A DNA stretch of 56,055 nt from Lachnospiraceae bacterium (GCA_011958945.1 BLLT01000003.1:1-56055), one strand, 5' to 3'; positions 1 through 8,495 are shown, counted from the first letter of the stretch. Numbers and translations are program-made. The notes: a model not told the origin generated them from the letters alone.

Positions 1-65
1 GGAAGCCGAAGGCTGAACTGTTACGGTAGATGCTTCTTCCTGCTTAAATTTGATTGCTAAGAAAT

Positions 66-105
66 CCTGTATCTGCTATACTGACAGCAGATACAGGGTT
101 TTTTT
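66..105 (+). terminator. Rho-independent terminator of an upstream off-window gene
   Basis: A perfect 12-bp stem (CCTGTATCTGCT at 66-77 pairing with 86-97) with an 8-nt loop is followed by a run of seven T. It most likely ends a plus-strand transcript that begins left of the window and isolates it from the gene at 237. Confidence 0.9.
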
Positions 106-236
106 GCTATATTAGGAAAGTCCGTCATCAGACGGACATAAATTGGCAAGGAACAGAAGGGCTTTTGAGAAGTGGAAGAGTTATATTTTAATAGAGGGGG
201 AGATTACGCTGGAATATTGACTAAGGAGGAACGAGG

Positions 237-569
237 ATGGAGACTGACAAGAAAGAAGCAACAGCTAAGGGCACGGTGGTAGAAGGGGAAGGAAAGGGAG
301 AGATTTCCAAAGAAGAACTTTGGGGGATGATAACGGCTTATCAGGGAAAGACCATTTACACGGCCAAAGGGCTTCCTCTTACTTACCGGGTAAAGGGCGG
401 GGAACTGTTTGCGGACAGGAAGAAGAAATCCATAACCCGTGCCACCTTTGAACAGGCGTATCAGAAAATCATAGAGGATACAGAGCATAAAATCATAGGC
501 CCTAAAAGCCTGAATTGCTTCGGCGCACCGTATGTATGGGCGGTTTTCAAAGCATTGGGCGTGGTTTAG
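237..569 (+). CDS. Small hypothetical protein (110 aa)
   Basis: Cytoplasmic-looking protein with no signal peptide or membrane segment. The start is supported by an AAGGAGG site at 222-228, 8 nt upstream. The N-terminal 30 residues are charged and low-complexity. The rest (ITAYQGKTIYTAKGLPLTY, then KSITRATFEQAY and GPKSLNCFGAPYVWAVF) looks like a small conserved domain that I associate from memory with hypothetical proteins of Lachnospiraceae, but I cannot assign a function. It ends 26 bp before the secreted protein at 596 and may be co-transcribed with it and with the two-component system. Confidence 0.75.
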   Translation: METDKKEATAKGTVVEGEGKGEISKEELWGMITAYQGKTIYTAKGLPLTYRVKGGELFADRKKKSITRATFEQAYQKIIEDTEHKIIGPKSLNCFGAPYVWAVFKALGVV

Positions 570-595
570 GGTTTATATGCTTGAGGGAAAGGCGG

Positions 596-1759
596 ATGAG
601 GATGAAAATAGCGGGTTTCCGGTTCCGGCCAGGGGAAAACGGCAGACGGGCAGCCCTTCAAATAATATGCTTTATGTTGTGGGCCATACTCCTTTTTGGC
701 ATCAGCCCTTCGGCTTATAATGTATTTGCCCATGAGTCTGCGGGGGGCGGCACATTATCCGACGGCAAGGAGGAAGCGCGGCAATATGGGGAATACAGGC
801 AGCGGCTGGAAGAAATAGAATACAAAAACGATATAGCCGGACGGGGATTTCAGGTGATAGAAGACCAAATCTTTCCTATTGAGATGGGGGGATTTGGGGA
901 GGTTTCATTTATCCCGGCCATGGATGAAACCTATGGCCGCCTTATTTTGCTCTTTGCGGCGCCGGATGGGGAAATCTTGTATAGGACGGAGCAGCTGGAA
1001 ACTAACACCTGTTACAGGGGGCGAACAATACAGCCTAACCAGGGGATTTCTGCGGTTTCTTTTCAAGACTTGAACGGTGATGGGCTGATGGATATTGTGC
1101 TGATTACCTCCTGCGTCAAAGAAGAAGGGGACTATGCGGGGAAAACATATAAAGTGGGGGATGTGCTTTTTCAAAACACGGATGGATGCGGATTTTACAG
1201 GGACTATCGCATTTCGGACAAAATCAATCGTTTTGGCATGAATAAGAGTATTGACTTGATCGCATCCTTCGTCAGGGATGGGAAATCTACGGAGTTTTTA
1301 TACACGGCCACAACATTAAAGGAATTACAGAATGCGGGCCTGAAAATCATTTCGGAACAATGCTACTTCAGGAATTTTGAAAAGCTGGGAAGGCTGCAGG
1401 TGGTGCCTGGGGTCTATAGCATAGCGGAATACGGCTTTTTTATGATATACCTTGTGAACGAGCAGGGCTCTATTGTCTGGAGTCTGCAGCCTATGGGAGA
1501 ATATGATAATTTATATGCACTGAAAGGGATTAACTGCCGCGATATCGATGGCGATGGATTAAAAGATATTATAGTGCTGGCCCGTTACAGCTATGAAGGG
1601 AGCGGGCATGAACTGATTGTAAAAACGGATTATGCCATCTATTATCAGAGGACGGGGGGATTTTCCGCCGATATGGAAATACGGAACAGTTACCGCTGCA
1701 ATGACGAAGTATCCATGGAGGAACTGGTGGAGAAGGCGCGTGCGTATTGGGGATGGTGA
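596..1759 (+). CDS. Secreted FG-GAP/VCBS-repeat-like protein
   Basis: 387-aa protein starting MRMKIAGFRFRPG, with GAGGGAAAGGCGG just upstream; the longer frame from 515 would overlap the previous gene and lacks a site. A basic N-terminus and hydrophobic stretch (about residues 20-40) look like a signal peptide or anchor. Two calcium-loop-like motifs, DLNGDGLMDIVLI and DIDGDGLKDIIVLA, are typical of FG-GAP/VCBS beta-propeller repeats, so it probably folds extracellularly. It precedes a response regulator/histidine kinase pair and could be an extracellular sensor accessory or a cell-surface protein; that role is inferred from position only. Confidence 0.75.
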   Translation: MRMKIAGFRFRPGENGRRAALQIICFMLWAILLFGISPSAYNVFAHESAGGGTLSDGKEEARQYGEYRQRLEEIEYKNDIAGRGFQVIEDQIFPIEMGGFGEVSFIPAMDETYGRLILLFAAPDGEILYRTEQLETNTCYRGRTIQPNQGISAVSFQDLNGDGLMDIVLITSCVKEEGDYAGKTYKVGDVLFQNTDGCGFYRDYRISDKINRFGMNKSIDLIASFVRDGKSTEFLYTATTLKELQNAGLKIISEQCYFRNFEKLGRLQVVPGVYSIAEYGFFMIYLVNEQGSIVWSLQPMGEYDNLYALKGINCRDIDGDGLKDIIVLARYSYEGSGHELIVKTDYAIYYQRTGGFSADMEIRNSYRCNDEVSMEELVEKARAYWGW

Positions 1760-1858
1760 CATACGGCTTTTCCCCAAAATATATTGTCAGAATATTCGGT
1801 CCAGGTTATGGATTTCGCAATTGCCTGGAAATTGCTGTATAGGGAAAGGGGCGTAAGA

Positions 1859-2518
1859 GTGATACGGATATTGATTGTAGATGATGAGAAACCGATTTGT
1901 GATTTAATCGATATGAACTTATCGGCAGCAGGCTATCAGTGTGAGTCTGTGCAGGACGGTTTGGAGGCCATTGCCCGTATTGAAAAGGGGGGCCTGGATT
2001 TGATCCTTCTGGATATCATGCTCCCGGGGGCTGATGGGTATGATATTCTGGATTATATCCGGCCTATGGGAATTCCGGTTATTTTTATCACGGCGAAACA
2101 CGAAGTGAAGGATCGTGTAAAGGGGCTGAAACTGGGGGCTGACGATTATCTGGTAAAGCCTTTTGATGTGGTGGAACTGGTGGCCCGGGTGGAGGCGGTG
2201 CTGCGCAGATATAATAAAACGGAACAGCATTTGACAGCAGGGGATGTAGTGGTGGACGTGGAAGCGAGGCGGGTAACGAAGGGCGGGAAGCCGGTTATCC
2301 TGACGAACAAGGAATTCGGTTTGCTGCTCCTGTTTATGAAGAATAAAAACGTGGCCCTGTTTAGGGAAAAGCTATATGAAACAGTTTGGGAAGGGGAGTA
2401 CTTTGGGGATAGCCGGACATTGGACCTTCATGTGCAGCGTCTCCGCAGGAAACTGGGATGGGAGCACAATCTGGTGGCGGTGTATAAAGTAGGATACCGC
2501 TTAGAGGTACCGCAATGA
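1859..2518 (+). CDS. OmpR/PhoB-family response regulator
   Basis: 219-aa regulator. The receiver domain (about residues 1-115) has the acidic pair in ILIVDDEKP, the phospho-acceptor Asp52 in LILLDIMLPG, and the Thr/Lys switch residues in IFITAKHE and DDYLVKPFD. The C-terminal winged helix (about 125-219) includes LTNKEFGLLLLFM and DLHVQRLRRKL. I chose the GTG at 1859 because GGGAAAGGGG lies 8 nt upstream and the family begins right there; a longer frame from 1784 has no domain content. Its stop overlaps the start of the kinase (ATGA), so the two are translationally coupled. The 11-bp repeat array at 4844-4909 is a likely target. Confidence 0.93.
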   Translation: MIRILIVDDEKPICDLIDMNLSAAGYQCESVQDGLEAIARIEKGGLDLILLDIMLPGADGYDILDYIRPMGIPVIFITAKHEVKDRVKGLKLGADDYLVKPFDVVELVARVEAVLRRYNKTEQHLTAGDVVVDVEARRVTKGGKPVILTNKEFGLLLLFMKNKNVALFREKLYETVWEGEYFGDSRTLDLHVQRLRRKLGWEHNLVAVYKVGYRLEVPQ

Positions 2519-3921
2519 AATTTTCTTTAAAGTTGCTGCTGTGGACGATTATCATTATGGCGATAGCGTTGGGGTTCAGCGGGTTTTATTTTGTCAATTA
2601 TGTGTTTGAAACCTCATTAGCCAGGGAAGTAGGGCAGGCTTTGGATGAGAACAGCATCCTAAGTTTCGCGTTTGAGACGGCAGCCCTGAATGTACCGGTG
2701 AAGTATGATGTTTTGCAGGACCATACGGTGGAGGAGATTGCTTCCAATCTGGAAACGGGTGGGCATAGCGCCAGCCGTCTTCTTAGGATTTCCGATGAGC
2801 AGAAAAATGTGCTGTATGTGAGCAATGGCTTCGAAGCGGACAGTGTCCTTTTGGAACAGACGAATGAAAGCACGAAAACATATCGGATTATAGAAATGGG
2901 GCAGGGATACTACGTACAGACTGGGGCAGCGGTAAATGCACTGGACAGGATCGTATATCTGGAAACCATGAGGGACATTTCGGATGTATTTGAAGAACGG
3001 GAATTGGGTTTTTCCGTATACCGGAGGATGACGGTGGCTATGCTCATTGCCGGAACGGTGATCATGCATCTGATTTCCTCCTGGCTGACCAAGCCTATCC
3101 GCCTGCTGACCAGGGCTACCAAGCGGATGGCGGCAGGAGATTATTATTATCGGGCAAAGCAGGTGAGCAATGATGAACTGGGGCAGCTGACCAAGGATTT
3201 TAACTATATGGCCAATGCCCTGGAGGAGAATATCATGAAGCTGGAAGAAGGGATTGCGGATAGGGAAAATTTCGTGGCAGCTTTTGCCCATGAACTGAAA
3301 ACGCCGTTGACAGCCATTATTGGCTATGCGGACATGCTCCGCTCCCATAAGCTGGATGAGGAAAAAAGCTTCCTGTCGGCCAATTATATTTATACGGAGG
3401 GGAAAAGGCTGGAGGCGATGTCCTTCCGGCTGTTGGACATTATTGTGACAAAGCGCAGCAATGCGGAATTCCAGAAAGTGTCTGCCCAGTCTGTTTTTCT
3501 GTATCTGCAGGATATGTTTGCGGGCAGCAGCTTTCAGTTTCGGTTTCATTACGACAAAGGAACGGTGCGTGCGGAGATAAATCTGCTGAAAACTGTCCTG
3601 ATTAACCTGATAGACAATGCATGCAAGGCATCGGAAGCAGGGGGGAGGATAGAAGTGGGAGGATACCGTCTGGAGGAGGGATACCGTTTTGAGATAAAGG
3701 ATTATGGGGTAGGGATACCGGAAGAAGAGCAGAAGAATGTGGTAAAAGCTTTCTATATGGTGGATAAATCCCGTGCCAGGAGTAAAAACGGGGCAGGGCT
3801 GGGGCTGGCCCTCTGTGTGGAAATCCTCCGGCTTCACGGCAGCGTATTGAAAATAGAAAGCCAGGCGGGGGAAGGAACTTGCATGAGTTTTATTCTGCCG
3901 GATAAAGAAGGGGGAAAATAA
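2515..3921 (+). CDS. Membrane sensor histidine kinase
   Basis: 468 aa. TM1 lies at about residues 6-28, followed by an extracellular domain of about 135 residues, TM2 at about 170-188, and a HAMP linker (LTKPIRLLTRATKRMAAGDY). The HisKA box FAHELKTPLTAIIGYADML carries phospho-acceptor His259. The ATPase domain shows the N box (NLIDNACKA), the G1 box (DYGVGIPEE) and the G2 box (KNGAGLGLALC). All motifs needed for autophosphorylation are intact. It phosphorylates the regulator encoded immediately upstream, with which it overlaps by 4 bp. The ligand is unknown; the surrounding envelope genes suggest a cell-wall or envelope signal. Confidence 0.93.
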   Translation: MKFSLKLLLWTIIIMAIALGFSGFYFVNYVFETSLAREVGQALDENSILSFAFETAALNVPVKYDVLQDHTVEEIASNLETGGHSASRLLRISDEQKNVLYVSNGFEADSVLLEQTNESTKTYRIIEMGQGYYVQTGAAVNALDRIVYLETMRDISDVFEERELGFSVYRRMTVAMLIAGTVIMHLISSWLTKPIRLLTRATKRMAAGDYYYRAKQVSNDELGQLTKDFNYMANALEENIMKLEEGIADRENFVAAFAHELKTPLTAIIGYADMLRSHKLDEEKSFLSANYIYTEGKRLEAMSFRLLDIIVTKRSNAEFQKVSAQSVFLYLQDMFAGSSFQFRFHYDKGTVRAEINLLKTVLINLIDNACKASEAGGRIEVGGYRLEEGYRFEIKDYGVGIPEEEQKNVVKAFYMVDKSRARSKNGAGLGLALCVEILRLHGSVLKIESQAGEGTCMSFILPDKEGGK

Positions 3922-3925
3922 GCTT

Positions 3926-4846
3926 ATGAGACAGGAGAAGTGCACAGGAGAAGGAAATGACAAGGGGTGGATGAAACGTTTAGCAGGAGGACTAATCCGG
4001 GAGAAGGAGGAGGCTATGCCGGGGAACGCGCTCACCCTCTGTTTTTTCCTGTTCACAGCGGCGGTCATTGGGGCATCGGTATGGGGGCCGGAGGCATTAG
4101 CGGGGTATAAAGACAGGGGCATATTGAATATTACCCATGCGGAAGAAATTGAGGCGGCCGGGGAGGGGTTTCGCTATACGTTAAACGGAAACGAGAAGCT
4201 TTATATTTTATCCCAATGCTTAAGCAGCCAATCGCTGCCGGAGAGCGACCAGAGCGCATGGACGAGGAATGCGGACCCGGGCATGGACTATCAGGAAATA
4301 ACAGGGACTTATGCCTTCGTAGTCAATCATAAAGGGCCTTCGGGGGAGGAAATTACGGACGAAGAGATTTATGAGACGTGCAACAGTCAGCTGGAGACGT
4401 TAAAAAGCCTGGGAATCCTGCCGGAGAGTGTAAAGACGGTAGAAAAGGCATCTTACGATGCTGTGTTATATTCCGCCATCGATGTGCTGGAGCCGAGAAA
4501 TAATGTGGCGGTCTGGAAACTGAGCCTGTCCAACAGCCAGAAAAATGCCAATAAGGAAAATCGGTTAATTGATGCATACATCGATGCGGAGAGCGGTAAA
4601 ATTTATGAATTTTATGTGCGTACGCCCATGCAATGGGAAAAGATTGTTCCGGATGAAATGATGGAAAAATGGAGCGGCTATATGGGAATTGATGCCCCGG
4701 AAGCGTTGGAATCGGAGAATCCGTTGCTGGAAACCACCCCGTATTACAAAAAGTATGTATTTCCGGGAAGCGGCAGCGGCAGTACGGTGGCAACGATTGG
4801 GTTTTATGAAGGAATAAATGAATTATTTTTAAAAATTTCAAAATGA
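3926..4846 (+). CDS. Hypothetical membrane-anchored extracellular protein
   Basis: 306 aa starting 4 bp after the kinase stop. A charged cytoplasmic N-terminus is followed by one hydrophobic segment (NALTLCFFLFTAAVIGASVW, about residues 33-53) and then a soluble, probably extracellular domain of about 250 residues. The part around ENRLIDAYIDAESGKIYEFYV resembles the strand pattern of PepSY-like domains, but only weakly. An alternative start at 4016 has a closer GGAGG site and would give a shorter protein; both are in frame. Position after the kinase suggests an accessory to this signalling system, as seen for other Gram-positive kinases; that is inference. Confidence 0.75.
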   Translation: MRQEKCTGEGNDKGWMKRLAGGLIREKEEAMPGNALTLCFFLFTAAVIGASVWGPEALAGYKDRGILNITHAEEIEAAGEGFRYTLNGNEKLYILSQCLSSQSLPESDQSAWTRNADPGMDYQEITGTYAFVVNHKGPSGEEITDEEIYETCNSQLETLKSLGILPESVKTVEKASYDAVLYSAIDVLEPRNNVAVWKLSLSNSQKNANKENRLIDAYIDAESGKIYEFYVRTPMQWEKIVPDEMMEKWSGYMGIDAPEALESENPLLETTPYYKKYVFPGSGSGSTVATIGFYEGINELFLKISK

Positions 4847-4909
4847 TGCAAAAATGATACAAATTTGATGCAGATATGATACAACTATGATGATATTTTG
4901 ATGCAGCTA
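4844..4909 (+). promoter_or_regulatory. Six direct repeats at exact 11-bp spacing: probable response-regulator binding array
   Basis: TGATGCA/TGATACA heptamers start at 4844, 4855, 4866, 4877, 4888 and 4899, each followed by 4 AT-rich bases; five match TGATRCA fully and the fifth (TGATGAT) partly. The constant 11-bp step puts every copy on one face of the helix, the geometry used by OmpR/PhoB-type dimers. A possible -10 (TAATCT, 4915-4920) lies just downstream, so a bound regulator would replace a -35. The array sits between the regulator/kinase genes and the cell-wall hydrolase at 5023. Confidence 0.7.
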
Positions 4910-5022
4910 ACGTGTAATCTGTTTATGAACGGAAGGAAAAGCGGGGCAATGATGCCAATAGGCATTGTCTGCAAGAACCTGTCTGTGATGTGGCGAAGCG
5001 GATTGGAGAGGAGCATCGGAAT

Positions 5023-6435
5023 ATGTACAGAAGAGTATCATATATGCAAATGAAGAAAAAGAAAGCCAGAAGAAAGAGGATGATAAAAGCGTGGTGCGCG
5101 CTGATTATGGCGGCGTGCATCGGGGGAACTTCCCTGGCTTTGGCGGTAAATGCGTGGGCGGCGCCGGAGGATGCGTCTGCGGAAGAGGCGGCAGAATTAA
5201 ATGTGCAGCAGGAGGAAACAGGAGAAACCATATCCGGAAATGTAGCCCTTCCGGAGACCGGGGAAGAGATGGAGAAGAAGGAAGAGGGAAAACTGGCTGT
5301 CATCATAGACCCGGGGCATGGGGGTGAGGATGAGGGCTGTGCCAAAGAAGGGGTACGGGAAAAGGATGTGAACCTGGCCATTGCGAAGCTGGTACGGGAT
5401 AAGCTGAACGGAATGGGCTATCAGGTGATAATGACAAGAGAAGAGGATGCTTATATAGCGAAAGAGGAACGGGTAGAAAATGCTAATGCATCCAATGCGG
5501 ATATTTATGTGAGCATTCATCAGAATACATTTGAAGACGGAGCAGTAGAGGGAATTGAGACCTGGTATGACGGAAGTGACAGCGTCAGGGACAGCAAAAG
5601 GCTGGCGCAGCTGATTCATCAGGAGACGATAAATACAACAGGGGCAGTGCAGCGGCAGATAAGGGATGACGCGCAGCTTCATGTGACCGGGAAAACGGTT
5701 ATGCCGGCCTGCCTGATTGAAACGGGATTTTTGTCCAATCCGGGGGAAAGGGAAAAGCTGGTGAGCCCGGAATACCAGGAGCAGATAGCGGAAGGGATTG
5801 TGCGGGGAATCGACTTGTATTTTCACCCCAAAACCATGTATTTGACCTTTGACGACGGCCCTTATGTGGAAAATACGGCCAGGGTGCTGGATGTGTTGAA
5901 AGCCAGGGGCATAAAGGCCACTTTTTTCCTGGTGGGGGAGAATGTGGAGAAAAATCCGGAGATGGCAAAGAGAATTGCGGAGGAAGGCCATACCATAGGG
6001 ATTCATTGCTATAGCCATGATTATAAGACTATCTATCAAAGCGTGGACAGCTATGTGCAGGATTTTGAGAAAGCTTATCAGGTGATAAAGGAGACGACGG
6101 GAGTGGAGGCGCAATTTTTCCGCTTCCCGGGCGGGAGCGTGAATGCATATAATAAAAAGGTGTGCAAGGAGATTGCGGAAGAGATGACGGCCAGGGGATT
6201 TATTTACTATGACTGGAATGCCAGCATGGAAGATGCGGTAAAAAATCCGAATCCGGAACAGCTGATTGCAAATGCTAAGGAGTCTACCTTAGGGAGGGAA
6301 AAGGTAGTTCTGCTGGCACATGACGTAGTGTATGCCACAGGGATGTGCCTGGACGATTTGCTGGATCAGCTGCCGGAATACCGGATGGAAGTGCTGACTG
6401 AAGATTTAGAACCGGTGCACTTCCAGATGAAATGA
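5023..6435 (+). CDS. Fusion of N-acetylmuramoyl-L-alanine amidase and polysaccharide deacetylase
   Basis: 470 aa. Start chosen at 5023 because GGAGAGGAG is 9 nt upstream; a GTG at 4990 is less likely. A basic N-terminus plus a hydrophobic stretch ending AVNAWAAPE form a signal peptide (about residues 1-48). Amidase_3 domain, about 95-270: zinc-site pieces VIIDPGHGGEDEG, SIHQN and CLIETGFLSNP. NodB-type deacetylase domain, about 275-470: TFDDGPYVENT, HCYSHDY, FFRFPGGS and a C-terminal LLAHDV. It would cut the peptide stem from muramic acid and remove N-acetyl groups from wall glycan, outside the membrane. It probably belongs to the regulon of the adjacent two-component system. Confidence 0.93.
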   Translation: MYRRVSYMQMKKKKARRKRMIKAWCALIMAACIGGTSLALAVNAWAAPEDASAEEAAELNVQQEETGETISGNVALPETGEEMEKKEEGKLAVIIDPGHGGEDEGCAKEGVREKDVNLAIAKLVRDKLNGMGYQVIMTREEDAYIAKEERVENANASNADIYVSIHQNTFEDGAVEGIETWYDGSDSVRDSKRLAQLIHQETINTTGAVQRQIRDDAQLHVTGKTVMPACLIETGFLSNPGEREKLVSPEYQEQIAEGIVRGIDLYFHPKTMYLTFDDGPYVENTARVLDVLKARGIKATFFLVGENVEKNPEMAKRIAEEGHTIGIHCYSHDYKTIYQSVDSYVQDFEKAYQVIKETTGVEAQFFRFPGGSVNAYNKKVCKEIAEEMTARGFIYYDWNASMEDAVKNPNPEQLIANAKESTLGREKVVLLAHDVVYATGMCLDDLLDQLPEYRMEVLTEDLEPVHFQMK

Positions 6436-6486
6436 AGGCCTGGACGGCTGTAGTATGCGTCTGGCTATAGGATATGCCGATATGAA

Positions 6487-6978
6487 TCAGCTTTCTTTGC
6501 GAATCACTCCGCAGCCTATTTTTTCCCCGGAATCGCCGGAAGGCTGGGTGGTGAAATCATCCCGCTTAGAATGAATAATAACGGATTTGCCAATAATGCT
6601 GTCAATGGTGAATCGTTTGTCATAAAAAGCAGTCCAGGCATACCCCTGATTGCCCAGCAGCGGAATCAAATCGCCGGCATGCATGGGATGAAGGGTACCT
6701 GCCGGATTGAAATGATTTCCGGTTTTGCTGTATGAGCCGGAGCAATCGCCGAATTCGTGGATGTGCATTGCATAAAAATCGGAAGAATCCTGAGTGGAAA
6801 TATTGGGGAGGCCGAAGATTTCCGCCTCCACCAGGATACCGTCATAAGGGGTTTCATAAAATTTAACCAGTCCGCTCAGTTCTGAGTAGGTTTCCTTGCC
6901 TGTCACCCATGCAACGGCTGCCGGGCAGTTTTTTTCCAATATGCGTACGAACGTAAGACGAGGAGTAAATTGATACAT
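6487..6978 (-). CDS. Cu/Zn-type superoxide dismutase family protein
   Basis: 163 aa, near the usual SOD domain length, without a signal peptide. Metal ligands of Cu/Zn SOD are all in place: His72 and His74 (AMHIHEFGDC), bridging His89 (GNHFNP), zinc ligands His97, His100 and Asp103 (HPMHAGD), and His136 (VIIHSKRDD). The structural disulfide pair is Cys79 and Cys156. The guiding Arg of the active-site rim is replaced by Lys154 (GEKIGCGVI). Family function is dismutation of superoxide to peroxide and oxygen. The lack of an export signal is unusual for a bacterial SodC. It converges with the hydrolase gene to its left. Confidence 0.87.
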   Translation of the reverse strand: MYQFTPRLTFVRILEKNCPAAVAWVTGKETYSELSGLVKFYETPYDGILVEAEIFGLPNISTQDSSDFYAMHIHEFGDCSGSYSKTGNHFNPAGTLHPMHAGDLIPLLGNQGYAWTAFYDKRFTIDSIIGKSVIIHSKRDDFTTQPSGDSGEKIGCGVIRKES

Positions 6979-7119
6979 AATCTGACCTTTAAGGATAAAA
7001 ACTTTTTATTATTATATGCAGTGGGCGGCGGAATGACTTTTTCATAGGCCATTGTATACGGAAGGAGGGCCGGCTTTTTTCGGACATCCGGAATGATAGA
7101 AGTCAGTACACTGCCGGTT

Positions 7120-7260
7120 TTAGCCGGATACGGAAGGCAGATTGTTCAAATTTTTTACCAACCCTACGATTTCTTTGGCATCGCTTTTGGGCGTGGGAAT
7201 ATCATCCAGGGTATTTCTGGCCAGTGCTTCGCTTAATGTGTCTTTATCTATATCTTTCAT
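7120..7260 (-). CDS. Candidate small protein, 46 aa
   Basis: An uninterrupted minus-strand frame reads MKDIDKDTLSEALARNTL, then about 28 more residues ending PSVSG and TAA. Composition is balanced and soluble, with an acidic-basic N-terminal helix and no membrane segment. An AAGAGGAAC stretch lies about 11 nt before the ATG, a weak ribosome site. It sits upstream of, and in the same direction as, the superoxide dismutase gene, 141 bp away, so they may share a transcript. I do not recognise the sequence and function is unknown. Confidence 0.4.
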   Translation of the reverse strand: MKDIDKDTLSEALARNTLDDIPTPKSDAKEIVGLVKNLNNLPSVSG

Positions 7261-7261
7261 A

Positions 7262-7577
7262 ATGGTTTGTTGTTCCTCTTGGGCCTGGTATAGCTTGCCC
7301 TGGTGGGGATTTTTTTATTCCCGCCAGCAACGAGCCAAGTGGCTGCTGGCAGACATTTGGAGACAGCCGCGAGGGCCAAAGACCCTCGGCTCTGCAGCGT
7401 GGTCTTTGATTCGGCGGAAAAATAATTAGAAGAGTTTTACTTTCCTTCATGTCCGCAGTTTGGTATAATAAGGAAGTCCGGAAAACTAAATCATTCCTCG
7501 AAAAATGCTCCGGCATGGAGAACTATTGTGCAAAGGGGAGCGGAAAGCGGGCATAATAAAAAAGAGGTATTGGATAT
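7262..7577. other. Gene-free stretch with hairpins and an extended -10 promoter
   Basis: About 315 bp without a convincing gene. It holds an inverted GGGGATTTTTTTATTCCC at 7306-7323, a GC-rich hairpin around 7367-7391 (GAGGG/CCCTC core), and an extended -10 box TGGTATAAT at 7461-7469 that fits a plus-strand start about 120 bp before the YitT gene. No clear -35 box is visible. Confidence 0.5.
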
Positions 7578-7595
7578 TTGGAGGAGGTTTTTGCA

Positions 7596-8495
7596 ATGGC
7601 TAATATTCCAAAAATTGAGCGTGAGAGGGCGCTATATGAAACGAGACGGTTATTCGTGGCGGTGGCAGGAACGGCGTTATATGCGGTAGGGATGAATTTG
7701 TTCGTAGTTCCCCATGGCCTTTATACCGGCGGAGTGATGGGTATCTGCCAGGTAATCCGTACCTTGCTGATGCGGTACACATCTTTGCCGCTGCAAAACT
7801 TCGATATCTCAGGTATCATATATTATATTGTGAACATTCCGTTATTTTTTATAGCTATGAAAAAGCTGGGAAAAGTATTTTTTACAAAGACTTTAGTCTG
7901 CGTAACGGCCATGTCTTTTTTCCTGTCTGTAATCACAGTTCCTAAAGTGCCTGTTATGGGAGACCTGCTGGCATCGTGTTTGATTGGGGGCATTTTGTGC
8001 GGAACAGGAATCGGCATTTCTTTGAAAATGGGAAGTTCTGACGGCGGAACCGATGTTCTGGGCATATTACTGATACGCTGGAAAAAGGATTTCAGCGTTG
8101 GGAAGGTGAATTTGATAGTCAATATCGGCCTGTATGGGGTGTGCCTTTTCCTGTTCGATGTACAGACTGTAATTTATTCCCTGATTTATGCTTCTGTCAG
8201 CGCTTTTGCTGTGGATAAAGTGCACTCGCAGAACATCAATGTGGAAGTGCATATCATCACCAAAAATGCCAGCGAGGAAATGGAGCAGGAAATTTTCAGC
8301 CAAATGGAGCGGGGCATCACGAAGTGGAAAGGATTGGGGGCATACACGGATGAAAATACCGAACTGCTTTATATGGTTGTTTCTAAATATGAAATCGGCA
8401 GATTGAAACATATTATCAGGAAGTATGACCCACACGCTTTTGTGGTAGTAAATGAAGGGGTGAATGTGGACGGGCATTACTTGAAGAAACTGTAG
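7596..8495 (+). CDS. YitT family membrane protein
   Basis: 299 aa. Start at 7596 is fixed by GGAGGAGG at 7580-7587. About five or six membrane segments fill the first 200 residues (for example AVAGTALYAVGMNLFVVP and LLASCLIGGILCGTGIGISL), with the glycine/serine loop KMGSSDGGTDVLG typical of the family. The C-terminal 80 residues (VHIITKNASEEME to the end) form the soluble DUF2179-type domain. Members are integral membrane proteins of uncertain transport role. A probable extended -10 promoter lies at 7461-7469. Confidence 0.88.
   Translation: MANIPKIERERALYETRRLFVAVAGTALYAVGMNLFVVPHGLYTGGVMGICQVIRTLLMRYTSLPLQNFDISGIIYYIVNIPLFFIAMKKLGKVFFTKTLVCVTAMSFFLSVITVPKVPVMGDLLASCLIGGILCGTGIGISLKMGSSDGGTDVLGILLIRWKKDFSVGKVNLIVNIGLYGVCLFLFDVQTVIYSLIYASVSAFAVDKVHSQNINVEVHIITKNASEEMEQEIFSQMERGITKWKGLGAYTDENTELLYMVVSKYEIGRLKHIIRKYDPHAFVVVNEGVNVDGHYLKKL

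Noticed and set aside
515-595. Upstream extension of the secreted FG-GAP-like protein
   Set aside because: Overlaps the preceding gene and puts 27 non-signal residues before a good signal peptide that has its own ribosome site.
2659-4122. Long minus-strand frame (487 aa) opposite the histidine kinase
   Set aside because: Lies wholly antisense to a gene with every kinase motif; composition (His, Pro, Phe rich) is that of a shadow frame and it has no domain.
4844-4909. CRISPR-like short tandem repeats
   Set aside because: Unit is only 11 bp with 4-bp spacers; fits regulator binding sites and not a CRISPR array.
5197-6114. Minus-strand 305-aa frame opposite the amidase-deacetylase gene
   Set aside because: Antisense to two recognised domains; no ribosome site, no motif.
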